A DNA stretch of 64,000 nucleotides from Methylotenera sp. (lineage in GTDB: Bacteria; Pseudomonadota; Gammaproteobacteria; Burkholderiales; Methylophilaceae), in assembly GCA_013141075.1 (NCBI GenBank), contig JABFRQ010000002.1:124001-188000 (forward strand). Direction: 5' to 3'. How positions within the stretch are numbered: the stretch's first letter is position 1; each line of letters begins with the position of its first letter. A program made the translations under genes and the position numbers. The notes under the pieces are model-generated. The model was not told the origin of the DNA and did not search any database. It saw only the letters and a program-made list of their open reading frames with translations. This document shows, in pieces, positions 53,086 to 62,608 of this stretch.

Positions 53086-53607
53086 TTAATTCTTTTTAGG
53101 AGGTCCTAAAACCATCACCATTTGGCGGCCTTCCATTTTTGGAAACTGCTCGACCACTGCCACTTCTTTTGTATCTGCTTCTACACGTCTTAACAAGGCT
53201 AGCCCAAATTCTTGGTGGGTAATCTCGCGACCCCTGAAGCGTAGCGTGATTTTTGCTTTATCACCGTCTTGTATAAAACGAATAATATTACGTACTTTAA
53301 TCGCGTAATCGCCATCATCAGTACCTGGGCGAAATTTAATTTCTTTCACTTGCACTTGTTTTTGCTTGAGCTTAACTTCGTGCTGTTTTTTACTTTCGGC
53401 ATATTTAAATTTGCCGTAATCCATCAACCTACACACAGGTGGCACTGCATTAGGCGCGATTTCTACTAAATCAATATCAGCTTCTTCTGCTTTTGCAAAA
53501 GCTTCACGCAAACTCATAATACCTAGCGGCTCGCCTTCAATGCCTACTAAACGTACTTCCGAACCAGTAATATCACCGTTAATTCGGGTTTCTTTATCCT
53601 GTGCTAT
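53086..53607 (-). CDS. infC: Translation initiation factor IF-3 with an ATA start
   Basis: This is IF-3, 173 residues if started at ATA 53607, eight bases after GGAG. The protein then begins [13 protein letters not shown]. An in-frame ATG further inside (53517) would cut off about 30 residues that are clearly IF-3-like ([18 protein letters not shown]). There is no ATG, GTG or TTG between the preceding in-frame stop and this point. IF-3 genes are known for rare starts that IF-3 itself rejects, a feedback loop. The rest has the family marks [21 protein letters not shown] and [10 protein letters not shown]. It lies between thrS and rpmI in the standard order. Confidence 0.93.
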   Translation of the reverse strand: MAQDKETRINGDITGSEVRLVGIEGEPLGIMSLREAFAKAEEADIDLVEIAPNAVPPVCRLMDYGKFKYAESKKQHEVKLKQKQVQVKEIKFRPGTDDGDYAIKVRNIIRFIQDGDKAKITLRFRGREITHQEFGLALLRRVEADTKEVAVVEQFPKMEGRQMVMVLGPPKKN

Positions 53608-53665
53608 ATCAAATTCTCCAAATAGTTAAGCCGTGCTTCGTCAGAAATATCCCAAATATTGGGAG

Positions 53666-55573
53666 CTAAACCTTAGTTTCAACTTCTGCTTTCAAGCGAG
53701 CTATTAGCTCTGCAATCGGCATAGAACCTAGGTCTTCACCTTTTCTGGTACGCACGGCTACATGTCCTGCTTGCATTTCACGCTCACCTGCAACTAGCAA
53801 GTAAGGCATTTTCTGCATCGAATGTTCGCGTATTTTATAGGTAATCTTCTCATTTCTCAAGTCATTTTCAACTCTGAAGCCATTTTTCTTCAACGTTTCA
53901 ACTACTTGGCGCACATAATCTGCCTGACCTTCTGAAATATTGAGTACCATTGCTTGCACGGGCGCCAACCAAAGCGGCATTGCGCCTGCGTAATTTTCAA
54001 TCAAAATACCTATGAAACGCTCCATAGAACCAACAATGGCGCGGTGCAACATGACTGGGCGCTTGCGCGAATTATCTTCTGCCACGTATTCTGCGCCTAG
54101 GCGTTCAGGCAAATTCGGATCTAGTTGAATGGTGCCGCATTGCCACATACGCCCTAAGCTATCTTTAAGCGTGAATTCAATTTTCGGACCGTAAAATGCG
54201 CCCTCGCCTGGCTGATATTCAAAATCTAAATTATTTAATTTAAGTGCATTAGCGAGTGAGGTTTCTGCTTTATCCCAATCCGCATCAGTACCGATGCGCT
54301 TTTCAGGGCGGGTTGAGAGTTTTACCAACACATCTTTAAAACCAAAATCACTATAAGCTTTGTAGAGCATTTTAATAAAGTCAGCGACTTCTGCTTCTAC
54401 TTGCTCTTCAGTACAAAAAATATGCGCATCGTCCTGGGTAAAACCACGCACTCGCATTAGGCCGTGTAGTGCACCAGACGGCTCGTTACGGTGACAAGAG
54501 CCAAACTCAGCCAAGCGCAAAGGCAAATCGCGATAACTATGCAAGCTACTGTTAAAAATCTGCACGTGGCCAGGGCAGTTCATTGGCTTTACTGCGTAAT
54601 CGCGGCTTTCTGATGAAGTGACAAACATGCCTTCGCGATAATTCTCCCAATGGCCAGATTTCTCCCACAAGGTTCTATCCATAATAGTCGGCGTGCGCAC
54701 TTCTTGGTAGTTGTAATCCACAAACATTTTGCGCATGTATTGCTCAACTTCTTGCCAAAGACTCCAGCCGCGCGGGTGCCAAAACACCATACCTGGGGCA
54801 TCGTCTTGCATGTGGTATAAATCCAGTTGCTTGCCGAGTTTGCGGTGGTCGCGTTTTTCAGCTTCTTCTAGCTGAAATAAATAGGCTTCCAATTCTTCTT
54901 TATTGCGCCAAGCGGTGCCGTACACGCGTTGCAACATCTCGTTATTGCTGTCACCGCGCCAGTACGCACCTGCTAGCTTCATCAATTTAAAGGCTTTTAA
55001 CTTGCCTGTATTTGGCACGTGTGGGCCGCGGCAAAGATCGGTAAAGTTGCCTTCTGTATAAAGTGAAACCTCTTCACCTGCTGGAATTGAGCCGATGATT
55101 TCAGCTTTATAATCCTCGCCAATGCCTTTAAAGTAAGCAATTGCCTCATCACGTGGCAACACTTTGCGTGTGACTTGCTCATCTTTCTTGGCAAGCTCAG
55201 CCATTTTCTTTTCAATGGCGATTAAATCTTCAGGCGTAAATGCGCGCTTGTATGAAAAATCGTAAAAGAAGCCATTTTCAATTACAGGGCCAATAGTGAC
55301 TTGCGCTTCAGGAAAAAGCTCTTTTACCGCGTAAGCCAGCAAATGCGCGGCTGAATGACGAATCACGTCTAAACCATCGTCACTTTTATCGGTAATAATA
55401 GCTAGTTCTGCATTTTGCGAAATCAAGTAAGAGGTATCCACCAACACACCATTCACCTTGCCTGCCAACGCTGCCTTAGCGAGACCTGCGCCAATATTCA
55501 TGGCAACATCAGCCACTGTTACGGGCGCATCAAAACTACGTTCAGAGCCATCTGGCAAGCGGATTACTGGCAT
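53666..55573 (-). CDS. thrS: Threonyl-tRNA synthetase
   Basis: This 635-residue class II synthetase has a TGS domain, an editing domain with [16 protein letters not shown], catalytic motifs ([31 protein letters not shown], and [20 protein letters not shown]) and the anticodon-binding domain. I chose ATG 55573 ([10 protein letters not shown], the usual start) rather than the frame start ten codons upstream. Its leader has a terminator-like hairpin ending about 20 bases before the start. Confidence 0.97.
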   Translation of the reverse strand: MPVIRLPDGSERSFDAPVTVADVAMNIGAGLAKAALAGKVNGVLVDTSYLISQNAELAIITDKSDDGLDVIRHSAAHLLAYAVKELFPEAQVTIGPVIENGFFYDFSYKRAFTPEDLIAIEKKMAELAKKDEQVTRKVLPRDEAIAYFKGIGEDYKAEIIGSIPAGEEVSLYTEGNFTDLCRGPHVPNTGKLKAFKLMKLAGAYWRGDSNNEMLQRVYGTAWRNKEELEAYLFQLEEAEKRDHRKLGKQLDLYHMQDDAPGMVFWHPRGWSLWQEVEQYMRKMFVDYNYQEVRTPTIMDRTLWEKSGHWENYREGMFVTSSESRDYAVKPMNCPGHVQIFNSSLHSYRDLPLRLAEFGSCHRNEPSGALHGLMRVRGFTQDDAHIFCTEEQVEAEVADFIKMLYKAYSDFGFKDVLVKLSTRPEKRIGTDADWDKAETSLANALKLNNLDFEYQPGEGAFYGPKIEFTLKDSLGRMWQCGTIQLDPNLPERLGAEYVAEDNSRKRPVMLHRAIVGSMERFIGILIENYAGAMPLWLAPVQAMVLNISEGQADYVRQVVETLKKNGFRVENDLRNEKITYKIREHSMQKMPYLLVAGEREMQAGHVAVRTRKGEDLGSMPIAELIARLKAEVETKV

Positions 55574-55597
55574 ATCGTTTCTCTCTAAAACAATAAA

Positions 55598-55616
55598 AGC
55601 CACAAAAAATGTGGCT
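55598..55616 (-). terminator. Terminator-like hairpin in the thrS leader
   Basis: On the minus strand AGCCACA TTTTT TGTGGCT is followed by TTTTATTGTTTT, a rho-independent-like structure, about 25 bases upstream of the thrS ATG. It lies between the only promoter space and the gene, so it could be an attenuator or an operator-like stem for autoregulation. It is not a transcript end of a known upstream gene, because the upstream gene is divergent. Confidence 0.6.
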
Positions 55617-55760
55617 CATCAACTAACTAAAAAATCACCTAGGCGCAATTATCGCATATCGCGCCCTATCACTGCAATTTCATCATAAAAATTAGCATTT
55701 ACGTAAGACTATTACTTAATTGTTCGCGCAATTGTGCTTGCTGTGGCAAAATCCATATTG

Positions 55761-56981
55761 ATGAAAAATATTAGCCTAAAATCGAATCAGTGCATTGCAA
55801 CCTGCCCCGCCTGCGGCTTGCTTTGTGACGATATATTGCTTGAAAATAATCAAAATGTAATTAAAGTGATGGCGAATGGTTGCGCAAAGAGCATCCCGTT
55901 TTTCGAGCAAAAATTGAATGATGCTACGCCCCGAATTGCTGGCGAACCTGCAACCTTGGCGCAAGCCTTGGCTAGAGCAGCGCAAATACTAAAACAAGCA
56001 CAGCAACCGTTATTTACTGGCTTAAGCACCGATGTTGCAGGCTTTCGCGCCATTTATAATCTTGCGCAAAAAACCAGTGGCATTCATCAGCAAAACATGC
56101 AACACATGAATGCCGCCAGCACAGCGCGCAATATAAGGGTATTGCAAAGCACCGGCTGGCAAACGACAACGCTAACGGAAGTGAAAAATCGCGCAGATGT
56201 GATTGTGTGCATAGGCAGTGATATTGTGTCGCATAATCCACGTTTTTTTGAGCGTTTTGTCGATGTCGACGGCATGTTTATTTCTGCCAAAAATCGTCAG
56301 CTAATTGTGTTAGGTGAATCTAAAAATAATGGTGTGATTAAAAGCGATGCTCTGGAGGCCGCATGGATACTGCCTTGCAGGGCAGATGATTTACCCTCGG
56401 TAACCATTGCGCTACGTGCATTAGTGGCGGGTAAACCACTAAAAGCTACAGAAGTTGCGGGCATTAAGGTAAGTGATTTACAAAGTGTTGCTGACAAACT
56501 AAAAGCTGCAAAATATGCAGTTCTAGCATGGGTGTCAAAGGATTTTGATTATCCACACGCAGAACTCACCATTCAAAACATTACTGAAACGGTAGCAATT
56601 TTAAATCAAACAACCCGCGCAGCTGGCTTAGCCCTAGGCGGTAGCGATGGTGATACCAGCGCAAATAACGCTAATACTTGGCTCAGCGGCTTTGCATTAA
56701 ATAATGATACGATTGAGCATGATTGTGTGGTTTGGGTGAATAGTTTTAATGCAGAAAAATTGCCACCAAATACAGATAAACCGCTTATTGTGTTAGGCAA
56801 TACAAACTGCCAATTTGAAACCACGCCAGATGTATTTATCCCAACAGCTAAGCCAGGCTTGGATTGTAGCGGTACCCTGTTTCGGGTGGATTCATCTGTA
56901 ATATTGCCGTTGAAAAAATTACGTGAGAATAATTTGCCCACTTTGAGTGAAGTGGTGAGCGGAATTGAGGCATTGCTATGA
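55761..56981 (+). CDS. fhcB: Formyltransferase/hydrolase complex subunit B
   Basis: This 406-residue protein is the FhcB subunit, related to the molybdopterin subunit of formylmethanofuran dehydrogenase but used for formyl hydrolysis in methylotrophs. The N-terminal Cys set CIATCPACGLLC would bind an iron-sulfur cluster. I start at ATG 55761. Around residues 196-210 the sequence (ALEAAWILPCRADDLP) is encoded by a copy of the dispersed repeat. FhcB overlaps fhcA by four bases (ATGA). In methylotrophs this complex hydrolyses formyl-methanofuran (or its analogue) to formate. The divergent neighbour is thrS. Confidence 0.92.
   Translation: MKNISLKSNQCIATCPACGLLCDDILLENNQNVIKVMANGCAKSIPFFEQKLNDATPRIAGEPATLAQALARAAQILKQAQQPLFTGLSTDVAGFRAIYNLAQKTSGIHQQNMQHMNAASTARNIRVLQSTGWQTTTLTEVKNRADVIVCIGSDIVSHNPRFFERFVDVDGMFISAKNRQLIVLGESKNNGVIKSDALEAAWILPCRADDLPSVTIALRALVAGKPLKATEVAGIKVSDLQSVADKLKAAKYAVLAWVSKDFDYPHAELTIQNITETVAILNQTTRAAGLALGGSDGDTSANNANTWLSGFALNNDTIEHDCVVWVNSFNAEKLPPNTDKPLIVLGNTNCQFETTPDVFIPTAKPGLDCSGTLFRVDSSVILPLKKLRENNLPTLSEVVSGIEALL
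56348..56388. repeat. Dispersed palindromic repeat, copy H, inside fhcB
   Basis: GCCGCATGGATACTGCCTTG and CAGGGCAGA match copy A at 26 of 29 bases. It lies in frame in the fhcB coding region and encodes ALEAAWILPCRADD. Confidence 0.85.
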
Positions 56982-58645
56982 TTACGCTCCTCAAAAACGG
57001 CAAACTTTACGACCCCGCGCACAATAAAGACGGCGTGGTTGAAGATATTTACATCCGCAATGGGCATATAATTGCCAAGCCAATCAGCGCCGAAAAAATC
57101 AATCAAACTTTTGACTTAACAGGCAAAGTGGTCATGGCGGGCGCGATTGATATGCACAGCCATATTGGCGGTGGCAAAGTGAATATTGCGCGCATGATGT
57201 TGCCAGAATTTCAAGAAACGCGTGGTTACAGCGAGCCTGAAGCGCATATTTGTACGCCAAATTGTTCACACAATGCCACACCCAATACCACCGATACTGG
57301 CTTTCGCTACATCGAAATGGGCTACACCGCCGCGTTTGAGCCAGCGATTATGCCAATTAACGCCCGCCAAGCGCACCTAGAGATGGCCGACACGCCAATG
57401 ATAGACAAAGGTGGATACGCCATGTTGGGCAATGATGATTACTTTTTGCGCTTGTTAAGTAGCGGTGCTGACCAAAAAGCCATTAACGATTACGTGGCTT
57501 GGACTTTGCACGCTACGCAAGCCATTGGCATAAAAGTGGTGAACCCTGGCGGCATTTCTGCGTTTAAATTTAACCAACGTCGACTCAATTTAGATGAAAA
57601 TAATGTGCATTATCAAGTCACGCCACGTGATATTTTAAAAAGCCTCAGCCGCGCGGTAAATGAGCTGGGCATTGCCAAGCCGCTGCATGTGCATTGCAAT
57701 AACTTAGGTGCAGCAGGTAACTTTCAAACCACTTTAGACACCATGGGCGCATCAGATGGCTTGCCGATGCACCTCACGCACGTTCAATTTCACAGCTACG
57801 GTACGGAAGGTGATAAAAAGTTTTCATCCGCTGCCGCGCAAATTGCCGAAGCATTAAATAAAAACAAGCATATCACCGCCGATGTTGGGCAAATTTTGTT
57901 TGGTCAAACTGTCACAACATCAGGCGACAGCATGATGCAGCACTTGAACGCCCGCCACGCCAACCCAAAAAAATCGGTGATTATGGATATTGAATGCGAT
58001 GCAGGCTGTGGCGTGGTACCGTTTAAATATCGCGACCAAAATTACGTAAACGCGCTGCAATGGGCTATAGGCTTAGAGCTATTTTTGAGCGTGGAAGACC
58101 CGTGGCGCATCTTTTTAACCACCGACCACCCAAACGGCGCGCCATTCACCAGCTACCCACATTTAATCCGCTTGCTGATGGACAAATCTTTCAGAAATGA
58201 GGCCTTCGCCAAGCTCAATTTAGACGCGCAAGCAATGAGTAACTTAACCAGTTTAAACCGCGAATACAGCTTATATGAAATCGCCATTATGACCCGCGCA
58301 GGCGCAGCCAAGCTCATCGGCCTGAATAATTGCGGGCATTTAGGTGCTGGTGCGCAAGCTGATATTACCGTTTATACTGATAATCCAGACCGTGAAGCGA
58401 TGTTTGCTAAACCAGATTACGTATTTAAAAATGGCGAATTGGTCGTAAAAGATGGCAAAGTGGTTAAAGTAGTTTGGGGTGCAACGCATGTAGTTAAGCC
58501 TGCGTTTGATATTGCTGTAGAAGTAGATTTAAAAAAATACTTCGACAAATATCATACAATTCAACTAGATAACTATAAAATTAACAACAATGAAATTCAT
58601 GACAACGGTCGTGGAAAAATAGTCACTCACAGCAAAGGAGAGTAA
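56978..58645 (+). CDS. fhcA: Formyltransferase/hydrolase complex subunit A
   Basis: This 555-residue subunit has the amidohydrolase fold and is the hydrolase that releases formate from the formylated carrier. Metal ligands are visible at His60 and His62 (DMHSHIGGG); later segments include LHVHCNNLG, THVQFHSYG and the Asp/His in TTDHPNGAPF. The binuclear zinc site appears complete. A gene for a flavin-binding protein follows one base after its stop. Confidence 0.95.
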   Translation: MITLLKNGKLYDPAHNKDGVVEDIYIRNGHIIAKPISAEKINQTFDLTGKVVMAGAIDMHSHIGGGKVNIARMMLPEFQETRGYSEPEAHICTPNCSHNATPNTTDTGFRYIEMGYTAAFEPAIMPINARQAHLEMADTPMIDKGGYAMLGNDDYFLRLLSSGADQKAINDYVAWTLHATQAIGIKVVNPGGISAFKFNQRRLNLDENNVHYQVTPRDILKSLSRAVNELGIAKPLHVHCNNLGAAGNFQTTLDTMGASDGLPMHLTHVQFHSYGTEGDKKFSSAAAQIAEALNKNKHITADVGQILFGQTVTTSGDSMMQHLNARHANPKKSVIMDIECDAGCGVVPFKYRDQNYVNALQWAIGLELFLSVEDPWRIFLTTDHPNGAPFTSYPHLIRLLMDKSFRNEAFAKLNLDAQAMSNLTSLNREYSLYEIAIMTRAGAAKLIGLNNCGHLGAGAQADITVYTDNPDREAMFAKPDYVFKNGELVVKDGKVVKVVWGATHVVKPAFDIAVEVDLKKYFDKYHTIQLDNYKINNNEIHDNGRGKIVTHSKGE

Positions 58646-58646
58646 A

Positions 58647-59306
58647 TTGAGCATTTATTACGGCAAAGAACAACGCGCTTTGCAGGCGCAATTTGGTACC
58701 GAAAAAATGGCTGAGCGCATCGAGCAATTAGCCAGCCATAATGAGTTTAACGATGATGCCAAAGGTTTTATTGAGCACAGCGAAATGTTCTTTTTAACCA
58801 CAATTGATGACAAAGGGCGCCCGACCGTTTCATACAAAGGTGGCGACATAGGCTTTGTGAAAGTACTTGATGCTAATACACTAATATTTCCAAGTTACGA
58901 TGGCAACGGCATGTTTTTAAGCATGGGCAACATTATTGGCAATGCGCAAATCGGCATGTTATTTATCTCGTTCGAGCGCCCACATCGCATTCGCGTGCAA
59001 GGCACAGCGAGCATTTCGCAAGATCCAGAATTTCTGGCACATTACAAAGAAGCTGACTTTGTGGTGACAGTTAAGCTAGAAGAATTGTGGCAAAACTGCC
59101 CAAGATACATTCCAAAATATGAAAAAATACGCGATTCACGCTATGTTCCACGCGCAGATTGCGATACACCTCTGGCTGAGTGGAAGCGCGTTGATTTGCT
59201 ACAAGACGTGCTAGCACCCGCAGATTTAGCCAAAGCACAGGCCAAAGGCACTATAGACATTATGGAATGGGTGGGCAAAATTCAGGCAGGCGCGGATGAC
59301 GCTTAA
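58647..59306 (+). CDS. Pyridoxamine-phosphate-oxidase-like flavin-binding protein inserted in the fhc operon
   Basis: This 219-residue protein starts at TTG 58647, behind AAAGGAGAG. It has the PPOX split-barrel pattern: MFFLTTIDDKGRPTVSYKGGDIGFVKV, a middle IGMLFISFERPHRIRVQGTASI, and a C-terminal Cys-containing segment (NCPRYIPKYEKI). FMN or F420-like cofactor binding is the family norm. It is not one of the four known Fhc subunits, yet it lies between fhcA and fhcD with 1-bp and 6-bp gaps, so it is co-expressed. Its role may be in carrier biosynthesis, redox protection or an unrelated reaction. Confidence 0.82.
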   Translation: MSIYYGKEQRALQAQFGTEKMAERIEQLASHNEFNDDAKGFIEHSEMFFLTTIDDKGRPTVSYKGGDIGFVKVLDANTLIFPSYDGNGMFLSMGNIIGNAQIGMLFISFERPHRIRVQGTASISQDPEFLAHYKEADFVVTVKLEELWQNCPRYIPKYEKIRDSRYVPRADCDTPLAEWKRVDLLQDVLAPADLAKAQAKGTIDIMEWVGKIQAGADDA

Positions 59307-59312
59307 AGCTTT

Positions 59313-60209
59313 ATGTTATTAAACGGTATTGCCATTGACGACACCTTCGCCGAAGCATTCAACATGCGGGCGACGCGCATTATTATCACTGCGCTTAACC
59401 TAAAATGGGCATACCACGCCGCCAACGCAATGACAGGCTTTGCCACCAGTGTAATTGGCTGCGGCGTTGAAGCTGGTATTGAGCGCGAATTATCAGCAGA
59501 TGAAACGCCCGATGGCCGCGCTGGCATAAGCGTACTAATGTTTGCAATGGGTAGCAAAGTACTCATGCAACAGCTCGAGACGCGTATGGGGCAATGCATA
59601 CTCACCTGCCCTACCGCAGCCGCGTTTGCTGGAATTGACGCTGAAGACCAAATTAGCTTAGGCAAGCATTTACGCTATTTTGGTGATGGCTACCAAACAT
59701 CTAAACTCATCAGCGGAAAAAGATATTGGCGTATACCAGTGATGGATGGCGAGTTTCTCGTGCAAGAAACCACTGGCATGGTGCGCGCGATTGGTGGCGG
59801 TAACTTTTTGATTCTAGCTACCTCACAAACAGCCGCCTTAAATGCCGCCGAAGTTGCCATTGAGGCCATGAAACAAGTGCCGAATGTCATCATGCCTTTC
59901 CCAGGTGGCGTGGTGCGTAGTGGCTCAAAAGTCGGCAGTAAATACCCAAAAATGTTCGCCTCAACTAACGACGCATTTTGCCCAACTTTAAAAGGTTTGG
60001 TGAAGACTGAACTCAGTGATGAAATTGAAAGCGTAATGGAGATTGTGATTGATGGCTTAAACTTTGAAGACATCGCGCTATCAATGAAAGTTGGCATAAA
60101 AGCCATTTGCAGCTTGGGTGTAAGTAGCGGCGTAAAACGCATTTCTGCGGGTAATTATGGTGGGAAACTTGGCCCGCACCATTTTAAATTGCATGAGATT
60201 TTAAAATGA
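59313..60209 (+). CDS. fhcD: Formylmethanofuran:tetrahydromethanopterin formyltransferase
   Basis: This 298-residue enzyme moves the formyl group between tetrahydromethanopterin and methanofuran (or its analogue). It matches the Ftr/FhcD family: DDTFAEAFNMRATRIIITA at the start, GCGVEAGIERELSADETPDGRAG, and the end ISAGNYGGKLGPHHFKL. Length is normal. It overlaps fhcC by four bases. Confidence 0.96.
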   Translation: MLLNGIAIDDTFAEAFNMRATRIIITALNLKWAYHAANAMTGFATSVIGCGVEAGIERELSADETPDGRAGISVLMFAMGSKVLMQQLETRMGQCILTCPTAAAFAGIDAEDQISLGKHLRYFGDGYQTSKLISGKRYWRIPVMDGEFLVQETTGMVRAIGGGNFLILATSQTAALNAAEVAIEAMKQVPNVIMPFPGGVVRSGSKVGSKYPKMFASTNDAFCPTLKGLVKTELSDEIESVMEIVIDGLNFEDIALSMKVGIKAICSLGVSSGVKRISAGNYGGKLGPHHFKLHEILK

Positions 60210-60871
60210 CAGCGCTCACATTTACACTGAAAAAAAATCCACCTTTTAAAGTGAATTGTAGCAATCTTACGCCCAATAAATTGGCTGGATTATCCATTGA
60301 AAAAATTCAAGAAATCACTTTAAATAATAACAATAACGTCATTGATTTATTTGAAATTAAAGGCTCTGATTATGAAAACATTATCTTCAAAAACAGTAAC
60401 GAACAATTAGATTATATTGGCCACAAAATGACACGCGGGCAAGTGACAATTGAAGGCAATTGCGGAGACTTTTTAGGCGCAAATATGCAAGGCGGCACAA
60501 TTATTTGCCACGGCAATGCTCACGATAGAGTTGGTGACTTAATGCGCCGCGGGTTAATTTTGGTTGAGGGAAATTCTGGCGATTATTGTGGTAGCCGCAT
60601 GATTGCAGGCACCATAGGCATTTATGGTAAAGTTGGGAAATACGTTGGCTTCTCTATGAAACGTGGCTCAATTTTATTAAAAACCCCAGCTGAGTTGCAC
60701 GCTACTCTTCAAAATTGCGGCGCACACACACTACCATTTTTATCATTATTATTAAGCTCATTTAAACCATTTTCCACTTCATTTAACAAAGTTAAATCTA
60801 ATCGAATTCAACGCTATGCGGGCGATTTAGCATGTAATGGTAATGGCGAAATTTTAATCATTTTAGATTAA
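60206..60871 (+). CDS. fhcC: Formyltransferase/hydrolase complex subunit C
   Basis: This 221-residue subunit has the beta-helix repeat of the FwdC/GltB-like domain: GNCGDFLGANMQGGTIICHGNAHDRVG and GNSGDYCGSRMIAGTIGIYG. It completes the FhcABCD complex. The A/T-rich tail after residue 180 and an unusual Ser-rich stretch (LLLSSFKPFSTSFNK) suggest a relaxed C-terminus. No terminator is evident in the 71 bp before trhO. Confidence 0.95.
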   Translation: MTALTFTLKKNPPFKVNCSNLTPNKLAGLSIEKIQEITLNNNNNVIDLFEIKGSDYENIIFKNSNEQLDYIGHKMTRGQVTIEGNCGDFLGANMQGGTIICHGNAHDRVGDLMRRGLILVEGNSGDYCGSRMIAGTIGIYGKVGKYVGFSMKRGSILLKTPAELHATLQNCGAHTLPFLSLLLSSFKPFSTSFNKVKSNRIQRYAGDLACNGNGEILIILD

Positions 60872-60942
60872 CTTTGGCTTATAGTTTTCGCTTATAGAAT
60901 GCAAGTGTTAAAATGGCACTTTTACCCTAACTAGCTTGCTTC

Positions 60943-61899
60943 ATGTCCAACACAAACCCTACTAAAACCCCTACGTTTCTAACAGCTGCGCTATATAAAT
61001 TTGTTAGCCTGCCAAATTACACTGCCCTGCAAGCGCCTATCCATGCGGCTTGCGAGGCACATTGTATCAAAGGCACTCTGCTGCTGGCTTCAGAAGGCAT
61101 TAACGGCACCATCGCTGGTTTGCCTGAAAACGTTCAAAGCGTACTCAAATTTTTGCGTACTGACGCGCTATTTGAAGGCCGTTTTGCCGATTTAGAGCAT
61201 AAAGAATCATTTGCTTCTGAGCATCCGTTTTACCGCATGAAAGTGAAACTGAAAAAAGAAATCGTCACTTTGGGTGTACCAGGCGTAAGCCCAACCAACA
61301 AAGTGGGCACTTATGTAAAAGCTGAAGATTGGAATACACTTATCAGCGACCCTGAGGTTTTTTTGATTGATACGCGTAACGATTATGAAGTGGATATTGG
61401 CACATTTAAAGGTGCGATTGACCCTAAAACGACGACATTTCGCGAGTTTCCTGCGTTCATTAAAAACAATTTTGATAAAACCAAACACAAAAAAGTCGCC
61501 ATGTTTTGCACAGGCGGTATTCGCTGCGAAAAAGCTTCGTCATACATGATGGATCAAGGTTTTGAAGAAGTTTTTCACCTGCAAGGCGGCATTTTAAAAT
61601 ACCTAGAAACCGTACCTGAAGCACAAAGTATGTGGCAAGGTGAATGTTTTGTATTTGACCAACGCGTGGCGGTTAAGCACAATTTAGAGGTTGGCGAATT
61701 TGACCAATGCTATGCCTGTCGCCATCCGCTTTCACCAACAGAAATGCAAAGTGTAGAGTATACACCTGGCATTTCATGCCCTTATTGCTACAATAAAATC
61801 TCCGAAGAAAAACGCGCCCGCTTAACTGAACGCCAAAAACAAGTCATTTTAGCCAAGCAACGCGGTGAAGTTCACATTGGTGAAAAACAAAAAAAATAA
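60943..61899 (+). CDS. trhO: tRNA uridine hydroxylase of the rhodanese family
   Basis: This 318-residue protein is TrhO/YceA, which forms 5-hydroxyuridine in tRNA wobble positions. It has an N-terminal acylphosphatase-like domain with [10 protein letters not shown], a rhodanese domain with the active Cys in [16 protein letters not shown] and a C-terminal Cys-rich end ([13 protein letters not shown]) that may bind zinc. The stretch [13 protein letters not shown] near residue 30 is encoded by a copy of the dispersed repeat. A gene of unknown role follows with a 1-bp overlap. Confidence 0.92.
   Translation: MSNTNPTKTPTFLTAALYKFVSLPNYTALQAPIHAACEAHCIKGTLLLASEGINGTIAGLPENVQSVLKFLRTDALFEGRFADLEHKESFASEHPFYRMKVKLKKEIVTLGVPGVSPTNKVGTYVKAEDWNTLISDPEVFLIDTRNDYEVDIGTFKGAIDPKTTTFREFPAFIKNNFDKTKHKKVAMFCTGGIRCEKASSYMMDQGFEEVFHLQGGILKYLETVPEAQSMWQGECFVFDQRVAVKHNLEVGEFDQCYACRHPLSPTEMQSVEYTPGISCPYCYNKISEEKRARLTERQKQVILAKQRGEVHIGEKQKK
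61020..61062. repeat. Dispersed palindromic repeat, copy I, inside trhO
   Basis: CTGCCCTGCAAGCGCCTATC and CATGCGG match the reverse complement of the family core (TGCCCTGCGAG...TATCCATGCGG). It lies in frame near the start of trhO. Confidence 0.75.
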
Positions 61900-62555
61900 T
61901 GGATACAGCACGTGAAAAAGAAGCTATTAATGCTTATTTAAAGCTATTGCAAGCCAAGGGCGTACCGAGTGGCATGCTTTACAAACGCGCATTATTTTTA
62001 GATAAATTAAGTTTATATATTGCCGAAAAGGCACTAAATCGTGACTTATTTAGCCAAGCTTTGGATGATGTAATTAGCACTTTTTCTTCTGAAGATTGGC
62101 ACGAAGATTTAAATACAGCCCGCGAATTTTACCCATTTTGGGTAAAAAACATGAAAGCCATTGCAGCATTCAGCGTCAATTACAGTATTGAAACTGCTTC
62201 AGTTCAGTGGAAGCCTGTAGCCACTACGTTAAAATCATTAACGGAAAGTATACTCACAACACAATTTGAAACCGCCGAAAACATAGCGTTAACTGCTTAT
62301 GCTAGGGCTTTAAGTAATGGAGGGGCAGAACTGAAGCTTGTGAATACCTGCATTACACTAGCCAAAATAATTTTGATGCGGCTTAAAGATGCGCCAATCA
62401 AAAACATCAAGTCTTACCGCATTGCTACAGACCTCACCTTACCGCTATTTAATATGCCAGAAAACAAACATTTATTTTTAATCGTAGTACGTGAATTTTA
62501 TAATTTCTGGTCTGGCGACCCAGATGCAGCAAGCAAGGTTCTAAAATTGGTTTAA
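61899..62555 (+). CDS. Unknown helical protein
   Basis: I do not recognise this 218-residue protein. The ATG overlaps the trhO stop by one base (TAATG), so it is translationally coupled. It looks all-helical, with no signal peptide, membrane helix or catalytic motif. Noticeable features are a Trp/Phe-rich segment (DLNTAREFYPFWVKN), many Leu/Lys, and an FYNFWSGDP end. Conservation or function cannot be judged from here. Confidence 0.7.
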   Translation: MDTAREKEAINAYLKLLQAKGVPSGMLYKRALFLDKLSLYIAEKALNRDLFSQALDDVISTFSSEDWHEDLNTAREFYPFWVKNMKAIAAFSVNYSIETASVQWKPVATTLKSLTESILTTQFETAENIALTAYARALSNGGAELKLVNTCITLAKIILMRLKDAPIKNIKSYRIATDLTLPLFNMPENKHLFLIVVREFYNFWSGDPDAASKVLKLV

Positions 62556-62608
62556 TTTACAACGGATGTATTAAAGCTAATCTAACCAACACCATCAACT
62601 ACAAACTA

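Noticed and set aside
53086-53517. Short infC starting at ATG 53517
   Set aside because: It would lose about 30 conserved N-terminal residues of IF-3.
55574-55620. T-box riboswitch before thrS
   Set aside because: No T-box consensus is seen, and T-boxes are not expected in this bacterial group.
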